In this document: piece by piece, positions 15,189 through 23,880 of the stretch | How the letters are laid out: each line of letters starts with the position of its first letter | How positions within the stretch are numbered: the stretch's first letter is position 1 | Source: Lachnospiraceae bacterium UBA5902 | GTDB taxonomy: Bacteria; Bacillota; Clostridia; Lachnospirales; Lachnospiraceae | DNA length: 24,367 nt | Assembly: GCA_002431865.1 (NCBI GenBank) | Contig: DJEI01000104.1 | Coordinates: forward strand, 1 to 24,367 | Direction: 5' to 3' | Made by a program: the position numbers and the translations under genes | The notes under the pieces: generated by a model | Told to the model about the DNA's origin: nothing | What the model saw: only the letters and a program-made list of their open reading frames with translations | The model's database searches: none

Positions 15189-18100
15189 TTATTCATTCTT
15201 TTTCTTCTTTGCTGCCAGAATAATTGCGATTCCGCCGCCAAGTACTACGAGAACGCCAACGCCGATCAATACATACAGAAGTACGTGACTCTTCTCTCCA
15301 TATGTAAAGCTGATCGTCTTTTCTGCTTCATTTCCGGCATCATCATGCGCCTTCATTGTAAGCTTATAGTTGCCCTTTTGTGTGACTGTAATCGCAGCCG
15401 CATTGTCCTTGATTTCAACCGGAGAACCATTGAGCGTCACCTCGTCCAGAATATCCTCATCCAGCTGAAGTGATACATTGATATCGTACTGCTCATTCTT
15501 GATCTCGCCATCCTCTACACCTGTTACAATAAAGGTTGGTGCCTTTGTATCCAGATTAAAGCTTACTGTCTCCTCGGTTGCATTTCCAAGCTCATCCTCA
15601 GCTGTAATCTTCATCTCATATGCGCCATCCTCGACCTCAGATGTTCCGTCATACTCGCTGCCATTCAAGTACATATGTGCATCGCAGACAGTCAGGTCGT
15701 AGATAATGTCATTCAGATCGTAATCCCATGCAAAGGATGTCAGAGTTCCCTCATATGCACTCATGACCTTTGGATCAATCACTGGCTTTGTCTTATCAAT
15801 CGTGAAGGAAACCTCCTGTGTATCCTCGTTGCCTGCGGCATCCTTACAGGTTACCTGAATCTTGTAGATACCATCCTCTGTAAATGTGTTTCGGATCAGC
15901 GTCGTTGCTGCTGTCGGATTGTATCCGGTAATCTGCAGATTCTCTATCTTTTCCTTGTAAGACGTTGGATCAAGATATGTTCTGGTTGCCTGAATACTTA
16001 CAGACTTTGTCAGATAGAAGTCTTCCTCAATCTGAGCCTGGAACTCTACCTGCTTTGTCGTCTTGTCGTTATTTGACACGCCGCTCAATGTGATGATTGG
16101 CTTGCCTGTATCAATTCTTACCGTATAGCTGGCTGCCTCAGCCGTATGCCCAGCACGGTCTTTTCCGGTAAATGTTACCTGATACTCACCAGTCTCACTC
16201 AGTGTCTCTGTCATCGTTGTCACACGTGCCGTCGGCTTGAAGTCGATGGTCTTGTAAGCGGTCTCTGCCACGCTGTCGCTCGCTTTTCTTGTGATTGTGA
16301 TCGTACCGGATGCATCCCACCAGAATGCCTCTGTCATGCTGAATGTCAGAGTTGTTCCTGCGTTCAGTGTAGAACCGGAAGCGGTTCCTGTGATCTGCAG
16401 CTCCGGTGCTGTCTTATCAACACGGAACTGTACATTTCTTTCTGAACTTCGGTTTCCTGCCTTATCCACAGAATAAACCTTTACCTGATAATCGGCTTCG
16501 TCTGTATAACCAAATACACGATTATCAGTCTTCAATACATCGGCGGTTACCGGAAGCTGATCCGGTACTGTCTTAATCAACTGGTAGTTGAAATCATGTA
16601 CATCCTCATTCGCATCGCTTACAGAGAATGCAACCGTTGCATCAGAAGTCAGATCAACGGCACCCATATTCTCAGAGTAAATCATACCACCATTGATCAC
16701 TGCGGTGATATTCGGAGCCTCTGTATCCTTGATAAATACAACCTGCTTTTCAACCGCATTGTTGCCTGCATTATCCTGTGCATTGATCTTGATTACATGT
16801 GCACCTATACCGGTTGAAACATAACTTGCCCGGTACTTGTTGGTTGTACCGATCCGCTGCCATGTTACATTTACTACATTGTTGTTATCTGTCACTCTTA
16901 CGCCGGAAGCTGCGATATTCTCATCCTCATAAGTAAGCTCTACAGTTACATTGGAACGATAGAAGTAATCGCAAACAGTTCCATCAAAGTTCTTGCCCGG
17001 CTGCTTGCCAGCGGTTGTACCATCTGCAATCTTAGCTGTTACTACAGGGATTGTGTTATCCACTGTGAAAGAAATCGTCTTGGATGTCGCACGTCCAGAC
17101 ATATCTGCTGCATTGACGGTTACTGTATAATCTCCGTCTGCCGCCGCTGAGCCAAGCAAGCTGTCCAAGGTATAATTGTCACTTATTGTCTGCTTACCTA
17201 ATATGCCACTGCAAAGTCCCTTCACAACCGATGAACCATCCGGCTTTGTTACCGTAATTGTTGCCTGCGCAATGGTAAGGTTATCTGACACAGCTGTGGC
17301 AATTGCAACTTTTCCTTCTATCGGATTTGCAAAGCCTGTCTTTCCATTCACATCAAACTGAATCGTTGGTGCATGTTTATCCACCTTGATTCTGTATTCC
17401 GTTGTTCCTGCTATATTATTCTGACACATATCCTGTGCCGCAAACTGCAACAATGTACCTGTTGGATCTGACGATTCCGGAACTTGCACTGTTCCCCTGT
17501 AAGTCGGTTCTTCGCTTTCCTGCTTCACCAGAGATACCGTTTTCGGGTCTTCACAATTACTAAATGTATAATTTGCACTTACAAGGTCTGATTCTTTTAC
17601 CAAAGATGTTCCGGAACAAATTTCATAATCCAAACTGTAATTCTGATACCACTTATCCTCAATTGCAGATACTTTCGCATACGGGTGCGTAATATCATAC
17701 AAAATACTTCCAATGTCTGGCTGTGTTCCATCCGCTGTTTTTTCCGGACAAGTGATTTCACGAGAGCCCTTATCTGCCGCTGCCACATACAACTGATTGA
17801 TCATTTCGTTTACATTTACATCCTTTGGCAGTGCAAACCTTACCTCTGCTGTATATCGATGTGTAATATCATTCCAAGCATTGGTAATCTGTGCGTTATT
17901 GTACTCTTCATATATTTTATTATTTGCGATAAGTCTAACCCAGTCAATCTCATACGCAGAAGACAACTGTAGTTTCAGATATATCTGCTGATTGCTGTAC
18001 TTCGTTTTCCCCGAAGCTACTTCACCTGTAATATCTGTGATTCCATCAGAAGCAAGGATACACTTCTCATCAACCCGGAATTTCTCATCCAGCTTCTTCA

Positions 18101-20033
18101 ATGTAGGAAGCGTAACACTGTCTGCCGGATTCCCTACATTGTCTGAAGCCTGTACGATTAACGCCAGACTTCCATTTGCATAATCATCAACACGGATATC
18201 ATAGATGTACATTTGGGAAGCTTCATCCCAGACAAATGACTTATCTCCGGCTTTTATACTTGAGATATTTACGCCACTTCCATTTGCATCATCAGTAACC
18301 TTCACTCCATAGCGGTATGTACTGTTCAGTTTGGTTGTGTATGTATCTGATCCGTTTGTCGCTACTGTTTTCCATGTTCCATTATCGCCGGTCTTTTCCT
18401 GTAATACAGGCTCTGTTATCTCCGGCTTTGTCTGATCAAACAATATCGTCTGCAGCGTTGTTGTACCTGATAACAATGTAGTATCTACATCTTTCCCATA
18501 TACATTTACTTTCAAATCTGAATACGATATTGACGCAGTCGTTCCTTCCGGAGGAACTATAAAGTCCGCTGTAACTGTATATTCACGTTGCGCTGACATG
18601 TCTCCATTATCGGATATCACCTGCTCAAAAACATCGTGTGTTCCATCATTCAACGCAATTTTTCCAATTTCTTTTGTTGATTTCACAACTACACGTACAG
18701 TCTTGGAATCTTTAATATTGGCAGAAGTGGTAATCAAATCACTTTGATCATCGCCCAGGAATTTGACACTTTCGACCGTTGTATGATCCGTTACCGGATG
18801 TATCTTTATCTCAAGACTTCCATTGCGCGTATTTCCCATATTATCCTTAATTGTATATTTGATTTCATTATCGCTATCCTTATCTAATTTGTCTGCTGGA
18901 ATTTTTATTGAATATAAATCTGGAGTTTCAGCAGAAACTTGTAATGTCTCCCCTCCACAACTAGCAGTAAGTGCACCATCCCTCGGAAACCATGTCGCTT
19001 CCTCGTTGTTTGCTGACAGATCAGCAACCTGTATGCCGCACACGTAATCAAAGTTTTCCATCCCATAATAGACATTATTTTCTATATATGGACTTTTACT
19101 GTCAAATCTTTCAATCTCCCGATCACCCTGAACTGCGACAAACAGCCAAGATTTTATTACCGGAGCTGTAGTATCATCCGTCACTTGAATAGTTCCCAAC
19201 TCTCTGTATGCAAGCAATGTAGCCGGAGAGCCTTCAATATATAAAGCAGATCTCACTTCAACTGATCCCACTTTAGAAAACTTCTGCTCACTCGAACAAA
19301 CCCAGTCTGTTTCGCCTGATGATTTAGATGCTATTCCATAGGTTGCGCCATAAATTGCTGTAGTCGGATAAGTAACGTTAATTACTGTATTTACCATCTT
19401 ATACTGTTCATCCAACGACTGTGTATCGTTCGCATATAATGAGGTAACATCAACGAATTCGATATTGATTACATACTGAAGGACGGATTTTACGTTCGGA
19501 TCTGCCTTACCCCCAACATATGCATAGATAGCAATTTTCTTGTTGGCATCTGTTATCTTGTCTGCATCATCCAAAAGCACGTCATTACTATTTTCCGGAA
19601 ACGCCGTTGCATTTGTACATTCTTTTTCTACCTGATCTGTAACTCCGTATATCTTATACTCAAACTTAACAGTTTTCCCTTCTTCAAGCCCTTTTGCTGT
19701 CGGCATTTTGATACCGGCAACCGTCTGCGCTTCCTTTAAGAAAGTATAAGTGGTCTCATATGCATCGCCACTATGTACAGCCAGATTCACTGGTGTATTT
19801 CCCTCTGAAACTGTCTCCATTTCAAGTGATAGTTCCAGAGTATTCAAAGTCATATCCACTGGTTGTGAAACTGCAAGCTCTCCACCTGTTCCACTTTCAC
19901 CTTCCGCCTTGACGTCGTTCTTGCCAACATGGTTGGCGAACGGTACGACAAGCATCGCAAAAACAACCCACAATGCTATGAGTTTCTTCAACGGCCGTCT
20001 TGATTTTGTTTCTTTCTTTTGATTTCTTTTCAT
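15189..20033 (-). CDS. Giant membrane-anchored surface protein with repeated Ig-like domains
   Basis: A 1,614-residue secreted protein. The N-terminus is basic (KRNQKKETKSRRPLKK), followed by a hydrophobic signal segment at about 18-33 and a likely cleavage site near VKA/EG at 43. The body is all-beta, with about ten Ig-like modules punctuated by linkers of the D-x-T-x-P-x-I type, for example DDTTAPVIKSW, FDQTKPEITEP, VDKHAPTIQF, VDNTIPVVTAKI, KDTEAPNITAVI, VDKTAPELQITG, IDTGKPIITLSG, IDKTKPVIDPKV and LDTKAPTFIVTG. Modules often contain DxxGN motifs. The C-terminus is one membrane helix (VLLYVLIGVGVLVVLGGGIAIILAA) plus KKKKNE. No LPxTG precedes it, so anchoring is by the membrane. GAGGAG sits just before the chosen ATG; a GTG four codons earlier overlaps this site. 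It is the last gene of the kinase operon. Adhesion or wall sensing is possible; function unknown. Confidence 0.9.
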   Translation of the reverse strand: MKRNQKKETKSRRPLKKLIALWVVFAMLVVPFANHVGKNDVKAEGESGTGGELAVSQPVDMTLNTLELSLEMETVSEGNTPVNLAVHSGDAYETTYTFLKEAQTVAGIKMPTAKGLEEGKTVKFEYKIYGVTDQVEKECTNATAFPENSNDVLLDDADKITDANKKIAIYAYVGGKADPNVKSVLQYVINIEFVDVTSLYANDTQSLDEQYKMVNTVINVTYPTTAIYGATYGIASKSSGETDWVCSSEQKFSKVGSVEVRSALYIEGSPATLLAYRELGTIQVTDDTTAPVIKSWLFVAVQGDREIERFDSKSPYIENNVYYGMENFDYVCGIQVADLSANNEEATWFPRDGALTASCGGETLQVSAETPDLYSIKIPADKLDKDSDNEIKYTIKDNMGNTRNGSLEIKIHPVTDHTTVESVKFLGDDQSDLITTSANIKDSKTVRVVVKSTKEIGKIALNDGTHDVFEQVISDNGDMSAQREYTVTADFIVPPEGTTASISYSDLKVNVYGKDVDTTLLSGTTTLQTILFDQTKPEITEPVLQEKTGDNGTWKTVATNGSDTYTTKLNSTYRYGVKVTDDANGSGVNISSIKAGDKSFVWDEASQMYIYDIRVDDYANGSLALIVQASDNVGNPADSVTLPTLKKLDEKFRVDEKCILASDGITDITGEVASGKTKYSNQQIYLKLQLSSAYEIDWVRLIANNKIYEEYNNAQITNAWNDITHRYTAEVRFALPKDVNVNEMINQLYVAAADKGSREITCPEKTADGTQPDIGSILYDITHPYAKVSAIEDKWYQNYSLDYEICSGTSLVKESDLVSANYTFSNCEDPKTVSLVKQESEEPTYRGTVQVPESSDPTGTLLQFAAQDMCQNNIAGTTEYRIKVDKHAPTIQFDVNGKTGFANPIEGKVAIATAVSDNLTIAQATITVTKPDGSSVVKGLCSGILGKQTISDNYTLDSLLGSAAADGDYTVTVNAADMSGRATSKTISFTVDNTIPVVTAKIADGTTAGKQPGKNFDGTVCDYFYRSNVTVELTYEDENIAASGVRVTDNNNVVNVTWQRIGTTNKYRASYVSTGIGAHVIKINAQDNAGNNAVEKQVVFIKDTEAPNITAVINGGMIYSENMGAVDLTSDATVAFSVSDANEDVHDFNYQLIKTVPDQLPVTADVLKTDNRVFGYTDEADYQVKVYSVDKAGNRSSERNVQFRVDKTAPELQITGTASGSTLNAGTTLTFSMTEAFWWDASGTITITRKASDSVAETAYKTIDFKPTARVTTMTETLSETGEYQVTFTGKDRAGHTAEAASYTVRIDTGKPIITLSGVSNNDKTTKQVEFQAQIEEDFYLTKSVSIQATRTYLDPTSYKEKIENLQITGYNPTAATTLIRNTFTEDGIYKIQVTCKDAAGNEDTQEVSFTIDKTKPVIDPKVMSAYEGTLTSFAWDYDLNDIIYDLTVCDAHMYLNGSEYDGTSEVEDGAYEMKITAEDELGNATEETVSFNLDTKAPTFIVTGVEDGEIKNEQYDINVSLQLDEDILDEVTLNGSPVEIKDNAAAITVTQKGNYKLTMKAHDDAGNEAEKTISFTYGEKSHVLLYVLIGVGVLVVLGGGIAIILAAKKKKNE

Positions 20034-20053
20034 CTTTCTCCTCACCTGCCTGA

Positions 20054-20884
20054 CTACGCTATTGTTTCATCCGAATGAACAACTACTATATTGTAAATTA
20101 CTTTTACCTTCTTCGCTAATGTTCCTGTTGTCAGCACGCTTGTGCCTTCCTCGTCGTCATCATCGGCACGTAATACATCGGTTGCATCACTGTCATCATC
20201 CATCCGCAGAACGTCAGTTGCATCACTGTCATCATCCATCCGCAGAACGTCGGTTGCATCCTCATCGTCTGCATCGTCTCCCCGAAGTACATCGTTTGCC
20301 CCGTCATCGCCTTCGTCGTTTCGAAGTACATCCGTTGCTCCGTCGTCGCCTTCTTCATTTCCACGAAGCACGTCTGTCGCTTCATCGTTTCCTGCCTCGT
20401 CACGAAGCACATCTGTGGCTCCATCATCGCCTTCCGAGTTATCGCGAAGCACATCCGTTGCCTCATCATCCGCACCTGAGCCGAGTACTTCTGTCTCACC
20501 ATCATCCGGTGTATCATAATCATTGATGCCCGGACGAAGGATGTCGGTCTCTTCAAACTTCTTTTCTTTCTTCTTTGATTTCTCCAACAGTTCGGTGGAA
20601 TCGTTACCATTTGCCTTACGATCCTCCCGCGTAGAAACCGCTTCCTTCGCAGTGATCTTTCCACTTCCCATGTTGTAGTATTTTTCCTGTTCTTTCTTTG
20701 CTACGCTGCCCGGGCTCGCTGTGCCATCCTGCATTTCTTTCATTGCCTTTTTCGCAGCGCTTCCGGTCAATTCTCCAATCACCTTCGGTATCTTCAATAC
20801 GATGAATAACACGATTGCCGCAATCAGAAGGAGAATCGCCAGTACCAAGCCGCCATAGAAACATATCTCATATACGTTTTGCAT
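20054..20884 (-). CDS. Membrane protein with a 12-motif T-x-V-L (TDVLR) acidic array, candidate phosphothreonine scaffold
   Basis: A 276-residue protein of no recognised family. One membrane helix lies at about 11-32 and is followed by a basic/helical linker. From residue 97 there are twelve T-x-[VIL]-L motifs in an acidic background: TELL, TDIL, TEVL, seven TDVL (threonines 143, 157, 170, 184, 211, 223, 235), one degenerate NDVL (197) and TSVL (248). Spacing in the regular part is 12-14 residues. The motif is very like the phosphothreonine site ETTSVFR of GarA/OdhI, which FHA domains bind. It ends in a short hydrophobic strand, VKVIYNIVVVHSDETIA. The ATG at 20884 has GGGAGAG 8 bases upstream; a GTG at 20893 overlaps the kinase stop. 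It lies between the kinase and Ig-protein genes. A role as kinase substrate is inference. Confidence 0.85.
   Translation of the reverse strand: MQNVYEICFYGGLVLAILLLIAAIVLFIVLKIPKVIGELTGSAAKKAMKEMQDGTASPGSVAKKEQEKYYNMGSGKITAKEAVSTREDRKANGNDSTELLEKSKKKEKKFEETDILRPGINDYDTPDDGETEVLGSGADDEATDVLRDNSEGDDGATDVLRDEAGNDEATDVLRGNEEGDDGATDVLRNDEGDDGANDVLRGDDADDEDATDVLRMDDDSDATDVLRMDDDSDATDVLRADDDDEEGTSVLTTGTLAKKVKVIYNIVVVHSDETIA
20167..20480. repeat. Degenerate tandem repeat encoding the TDVLR array
   Basis: Coding tandem repeat of 36-42 bases per unit (12-14 codons). Two consecutive units, 20181-20216 and 20217-20252, are identical apart from a single base, implying recent duplication or slippage; the other units are diverged but keep the ATDVLR frame. 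Confidence 0.85.
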
Positions 20885-20889
20885 GCTGA

Positions 20890-23091
20890 TCACTCTCCCA
20901 TCTCTGTGGACTGCACATCATCAGGACCTGCATCCTGCGACTCTGTCCCTTCTTCCCCGGCATCATAGCTTCCGCTCTTCAACATCTGCAACGTATCTTT
21001 CCGTTTGTACCATGTCTTGTTGCTGTCGATACCAAGCACGTTTCCACCATCATCAAATACCTGAATCAGCTTCTTTGTCAGATCCGGAATCTTGCTTGCC
21101 CACAAACGAGGATCCTGTTCCTGTGCCTCGCACAGACGATACAGATAATCCAGATGCTCCGCATATACGTTGTCGCTCCACTCGTTCTTTGTGCCGAAGA
21201 CCTTTTCTGCGGCTTCGTATATCTTGAGTGCATCCTCTGTCTTGCCCTGTGCGTCATAACAACGTGCTTCCGTCATCATCTTATTGTAATAAGACTGGTT
21301 ATACGCATTGACAGAGGAGCCGCCAAGCGAAATGCCCGGATCGTTGTCTACCTTCATCTTCAGGATTCCGATATAATCTTCACAATAACTGATTGCCATC
21401 GAATAATATCCATTGGCAACTGCCTCATTATCTGCATTTTCCTTGGCAAGCTGCTCGTAGATTACGATCAGGTTATCATCGTAACGATAATTCAAATCCA
21501 TAACCGCTTCTTCATCCAGATCATTACCTGTGTACTCGCCCAGATCGGCAACTGCCTGCTCCATCACTGTACTTGCATGCTCTGCGATGCTTGTCTCCGC
21601 ATCCTTGCTCACGTTCGTACTGTAAATCTCACCAATAATGCGGTAATTTACAAACTTCGTCGCTTCCTGATTCGTAAAGTTGTTCTCGTTGTAGGTTGCG
21701 AAATCATTTACCGCCTGCATCAGCTCTGACGCATCCGAAGTACTGTCGGAACGCAGCTCGGAAATAGACTTATAAAAGCTTGCAAGCTTTCCGTATTCTT
21801 CATCCTTCTCGTCGATCATGCCGAAATATTTGGCTGCCTGACTGTAAGAACGCTCTTCTTCAAAATATGTAAGTGCCAGCTTATACAGCACCGCGCTGTT
21901 CTTCTCGACACCCCCATGTTTACTGCTGATTCGATTAGAAACCAGTGTCAGCGCATCGTCCAGATTGAGTGTGGACTCGGTTCCGGCTTCCTCTGCCTTG
22001 TTCGTGGCATCAATGTATGCCTGTATGTACTGTTCGTAGGCCTTTTCCTCCGAGCCGTCCAGTTCGATTGCTTTCTTAAATTCCGCGGTTCCGGCTTCGT
22101 AATTTTCCTCCCGGCAGTAATTCATACCATTTTCAATATACTGGTTATAATTGTTCAGCTTGATTCGCTGCATGCCGGAATACCCGATTCCGGCTGTAAT
22201 ACCGGATACAACTGCCAATGCCGCGGTTGCCGCAAATATCCCCAGTTTCTTCTTATTCTTCTTCCGATAGCTGTCATCAAGCTCATCGTAATGCTCCAAT
22301 GCATACATCAGCTCCGTACAGTTCTGATAACGGTCGTTCGGATCTGCCTGTGTACATTTTAAGATGATTTTCTCTAATCCGGAAGACAGCATCGGATTCC
22401 ACTCACGGATTGGTTTCATCTCGTATGGCGGCTCACACGGGTTCTTTCCTGTTACGATATGGTACAGGGTTGCTCCCAGATTGTAGATATCGGTTCTCGC
22501 ATCTGTATTATAGATACCGCGTCCCTTGGAATCACCGAACTGCTCCGGTGCCGCATAGCCTCGCGTACCAAGTGCGGTTGTATCTGCATTGTTCTCTATC
22601 TCATACTCTTTTGCTGTGCCGAAGTCAATCAGCTTTACACCGCCCTCCGGCTTGATCATGACATTTGAAGGCTTCATATCCCGGTAGATAACCGGTGGAT
22701 TCATGTTGTGCAGGTAATTCAATGCACTTGCAAGCTGCAACCCCCACTCTACGACTAACTCCTGTGGCTGTGCGCCTTCCTTTTTCAATCGATCCTGAAT
22801 CGTATCACCCTCGATATAATCCATAACAACGTAGATAGTTCCATCCTGGTTGATGATATCTACGATTCGCGGCAACACCGGATGATCCACGTTCTTCAAA
22901 ATATTTGCTTCTCGTTCCAATCCCTTAAGCAACGTCTTTGCGGATTTCTTTCCATCGTTCTTGATTTCCTTGACCGCCCACTGCTTGTTTAAACGCTTAT
23001 CACGGGCAAGGTACACGATGGACATACCACCTCGACCAACTTCTGCCAATATTTCATATTTTCCGTCTAGTACGGTTCCTTCCTTCGTCAT
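20890..23091 (-). CDS. Membrane serine/threonine protein kinase with TPR-like outer region
   Basis: A 733-residue Hanks-type kinase. Catalytic elements are the glycine loop GRGGMS (19-24), Lys41 in WAVKEI, Glu61, the catalytic loop YRDMKPSNV (Asp138), DFG at 156-158, an activation segment with TALGTRGYAAPEQFG (171-186) and TDIYNLGATLYHIVTG. The kinase domain ends near 268. After a basic stretch (RKKNKKK) one membrane helix follows at about 284-304. The remaining roughly 430 residues should lie outside the cell; they are helical with TPR-like units (for example YNQYIENGMNYCREENYEAGTAEFKKAIELDGSEEKAYEQYI) instead of the PASTA repeats of PrkC/PknB. The C-terminus is acidic. It overlaps the next gene's region by a few bases and follows the PP2C gene by 17 bases. 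A signalling role is clear; the signal sensed is unknown. Confidence 0.95.
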   Translation of the reverse strand: MTKEGTVLDGKYEILAEVGRGGMSIVYLARDKRLNKQWAVKEIKNDGKKSAKTLLKGLEREANILKNVDHPVLPRIVDIINQDGTIYVVMDYIEGDTIQDRLKKEGAQPQELVVEWGLQLASALNYLHNMNPPVIYRDMKPSNVMIKPEGGVKLIDFGTAKEYEIENNADTTALGTRGYAAPEQFGDSKGRGIYNTDARTDIYNLGATLYHIVTGKNPCEPPYEMKPIREWNPMLSSGLEKIILKCTQADPNDRYQNCTELMYALEHYDELDDSYRKKNKKKLGIFAATAALAVVSGITAGIGYSGMQRIKLNNYNQYIENGMNYCREENYEAGTAEFKKAIELDGSEEKAYEQYIQAYIDATNKAEEAGTESTLNLDDALTLVSNRISSKHGGVEKNSAVLYKLALTYFEEERSYSQAAKYFGMIDEKDEEYGKLASFYKSISELRSDSTSDASELMQAVNDFATYNENNFTNQEATKFVNYRIIGEIYSTNVSKDAETSIAEHASTVMEQAVADLGEYTGNDLDEEAVMDLNYRYDDNLIVIYEQLAKENADNEAVANGYYSMAISYCEDYIGILKMKVDNDPGISLGGSSVNAYNQSYYNKMMTEARCYDAQGKTEDALKIYEAAEKVFGTKNEWSDNVYAEHLDYLYRLCEAQEQDPRLWASKIPDLTKKLIQVFDDGGNVLGIDSNKTWYKRKDTLQMLKSGSYDAGEEGTESQDAGPDDVQSTEMGE

Positions 23092-23108
23092 GGCAAACCC
23101 TCTCTAAA

Positions 23109-23879
23109 TCAAATCGTGCGAACCATTGCTACTGTGATGTTATCACGTTCCCCACGGTTCTTTACTAACTCTGTCAGATATATTGCTCCATATTTCATCT
23201 TTTCCTCGTCCGTCGCCTCACCCGGTCCGATCTTCTCGGTAATCTCCTCCGGTGTGATCACATGACGGAATCCGTCTGAGCAGAGCATATAAACTGCATT
23301 TCTTGTTGCAGTTCCCTTTGTAAATTCCGGTTCAACAACCAGCGATGCGCCGACGCACTGCAACAGTACGCTTCGTCTCGGATCGTTTTTTGCCTGTTCC
23401 GGGGTCATCCTTCCTGCTGCCAGTTCTCTTGCAATAAATGTCTGGTCGTTCGTCAACTGCTTCGCGGTCTTTGTAAGCTCGTACACACGGCTGTCACCCA
23501 CATGGACAATATAATACTGATCCTTATATAACAAAATTGCAGATACCGTCGTGCCAAGCTGCAAATGATTTTCCTCTCCGTACGCGCCCAGACGACGATT
23601 CTGTGTCTGGATAATATCATCCCACTGTGTTACCAGCTTCTGCTCTGTGAATGTTCCATTCTGAATTTCATCCACTAATGTATCATCAAACCATTTGCAA
23701 AATGCTTCGATTACTTCTTTGCTGGCAACCTCGCCTTTTGCAAGTCCTCCCATGCCATCACACACGATTGCAAATGCTACATTTCCCTCTTTTGTGTTCA
23801 CAACCTTGATTGCAAGAGAGTCCTGGTTGGTTTCTTTTCTTGTACCTACATCGGTGTGATATGCTGCAATGTACTCCAT
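23109..23879 (-). CDS. PP2C-family (PPM) serine/threonine phosphatase, kinase-operon copy
   Basis: A 256-residue soluble phosphatase, the expected antagonist of the adjacent kinase. Motifs in order are HTDVGTRKETNQDS, VCDGMGGLAKGEVAS (metal Asp41), VHVGDSRVYEL, the flap TNDQTFIARELAAGRMTPEQAKND, RRSVLLQCVGAS, YMLCSDGFRHVITPEEI, and RDNITVAMV with the last metal aspartate. The organisation is PrpC/Stp1-like and the length is normal. It starts one base after the stop of the FHA gene (TAATATG) and ends 17 bases before the kinase, so FHA reader, eraser and writer are expressed together. Confidence 0.95.
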   Translation of the reverse strand: MEYIAAYHTDVGTRKETNQDSLAIKVVNTKEGNVAFAIVCDGMGGLAKGEVASKEVIEAFCKWFDDTLVDEIQNGTFTEQKLVTQWDDIIQTQNRRLGAYGEENHLQLGTTVSAILLYKDQYYIVHVGDSRVYELTKTAKQLTNDQTFIARELAAGRMTPEQAKNDPRRSVLLQCVGASLVVEPEFTKGTATRNAVYMLCSDGFRHVITPEEITEKIGPGEATDEEKMKYGAIYLTELVKNRGERDNITVAMVRTI

Positions 23880-23880
23880 A

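Noticed and set aside
20142..20519. Plus-strand serine-rich open frame opposite the TDVLR array
   Set aside because: It is the complement of the acidic repeat coding region (Asp codons read backwards give Ser-rich sequence), with no start signal of its own.
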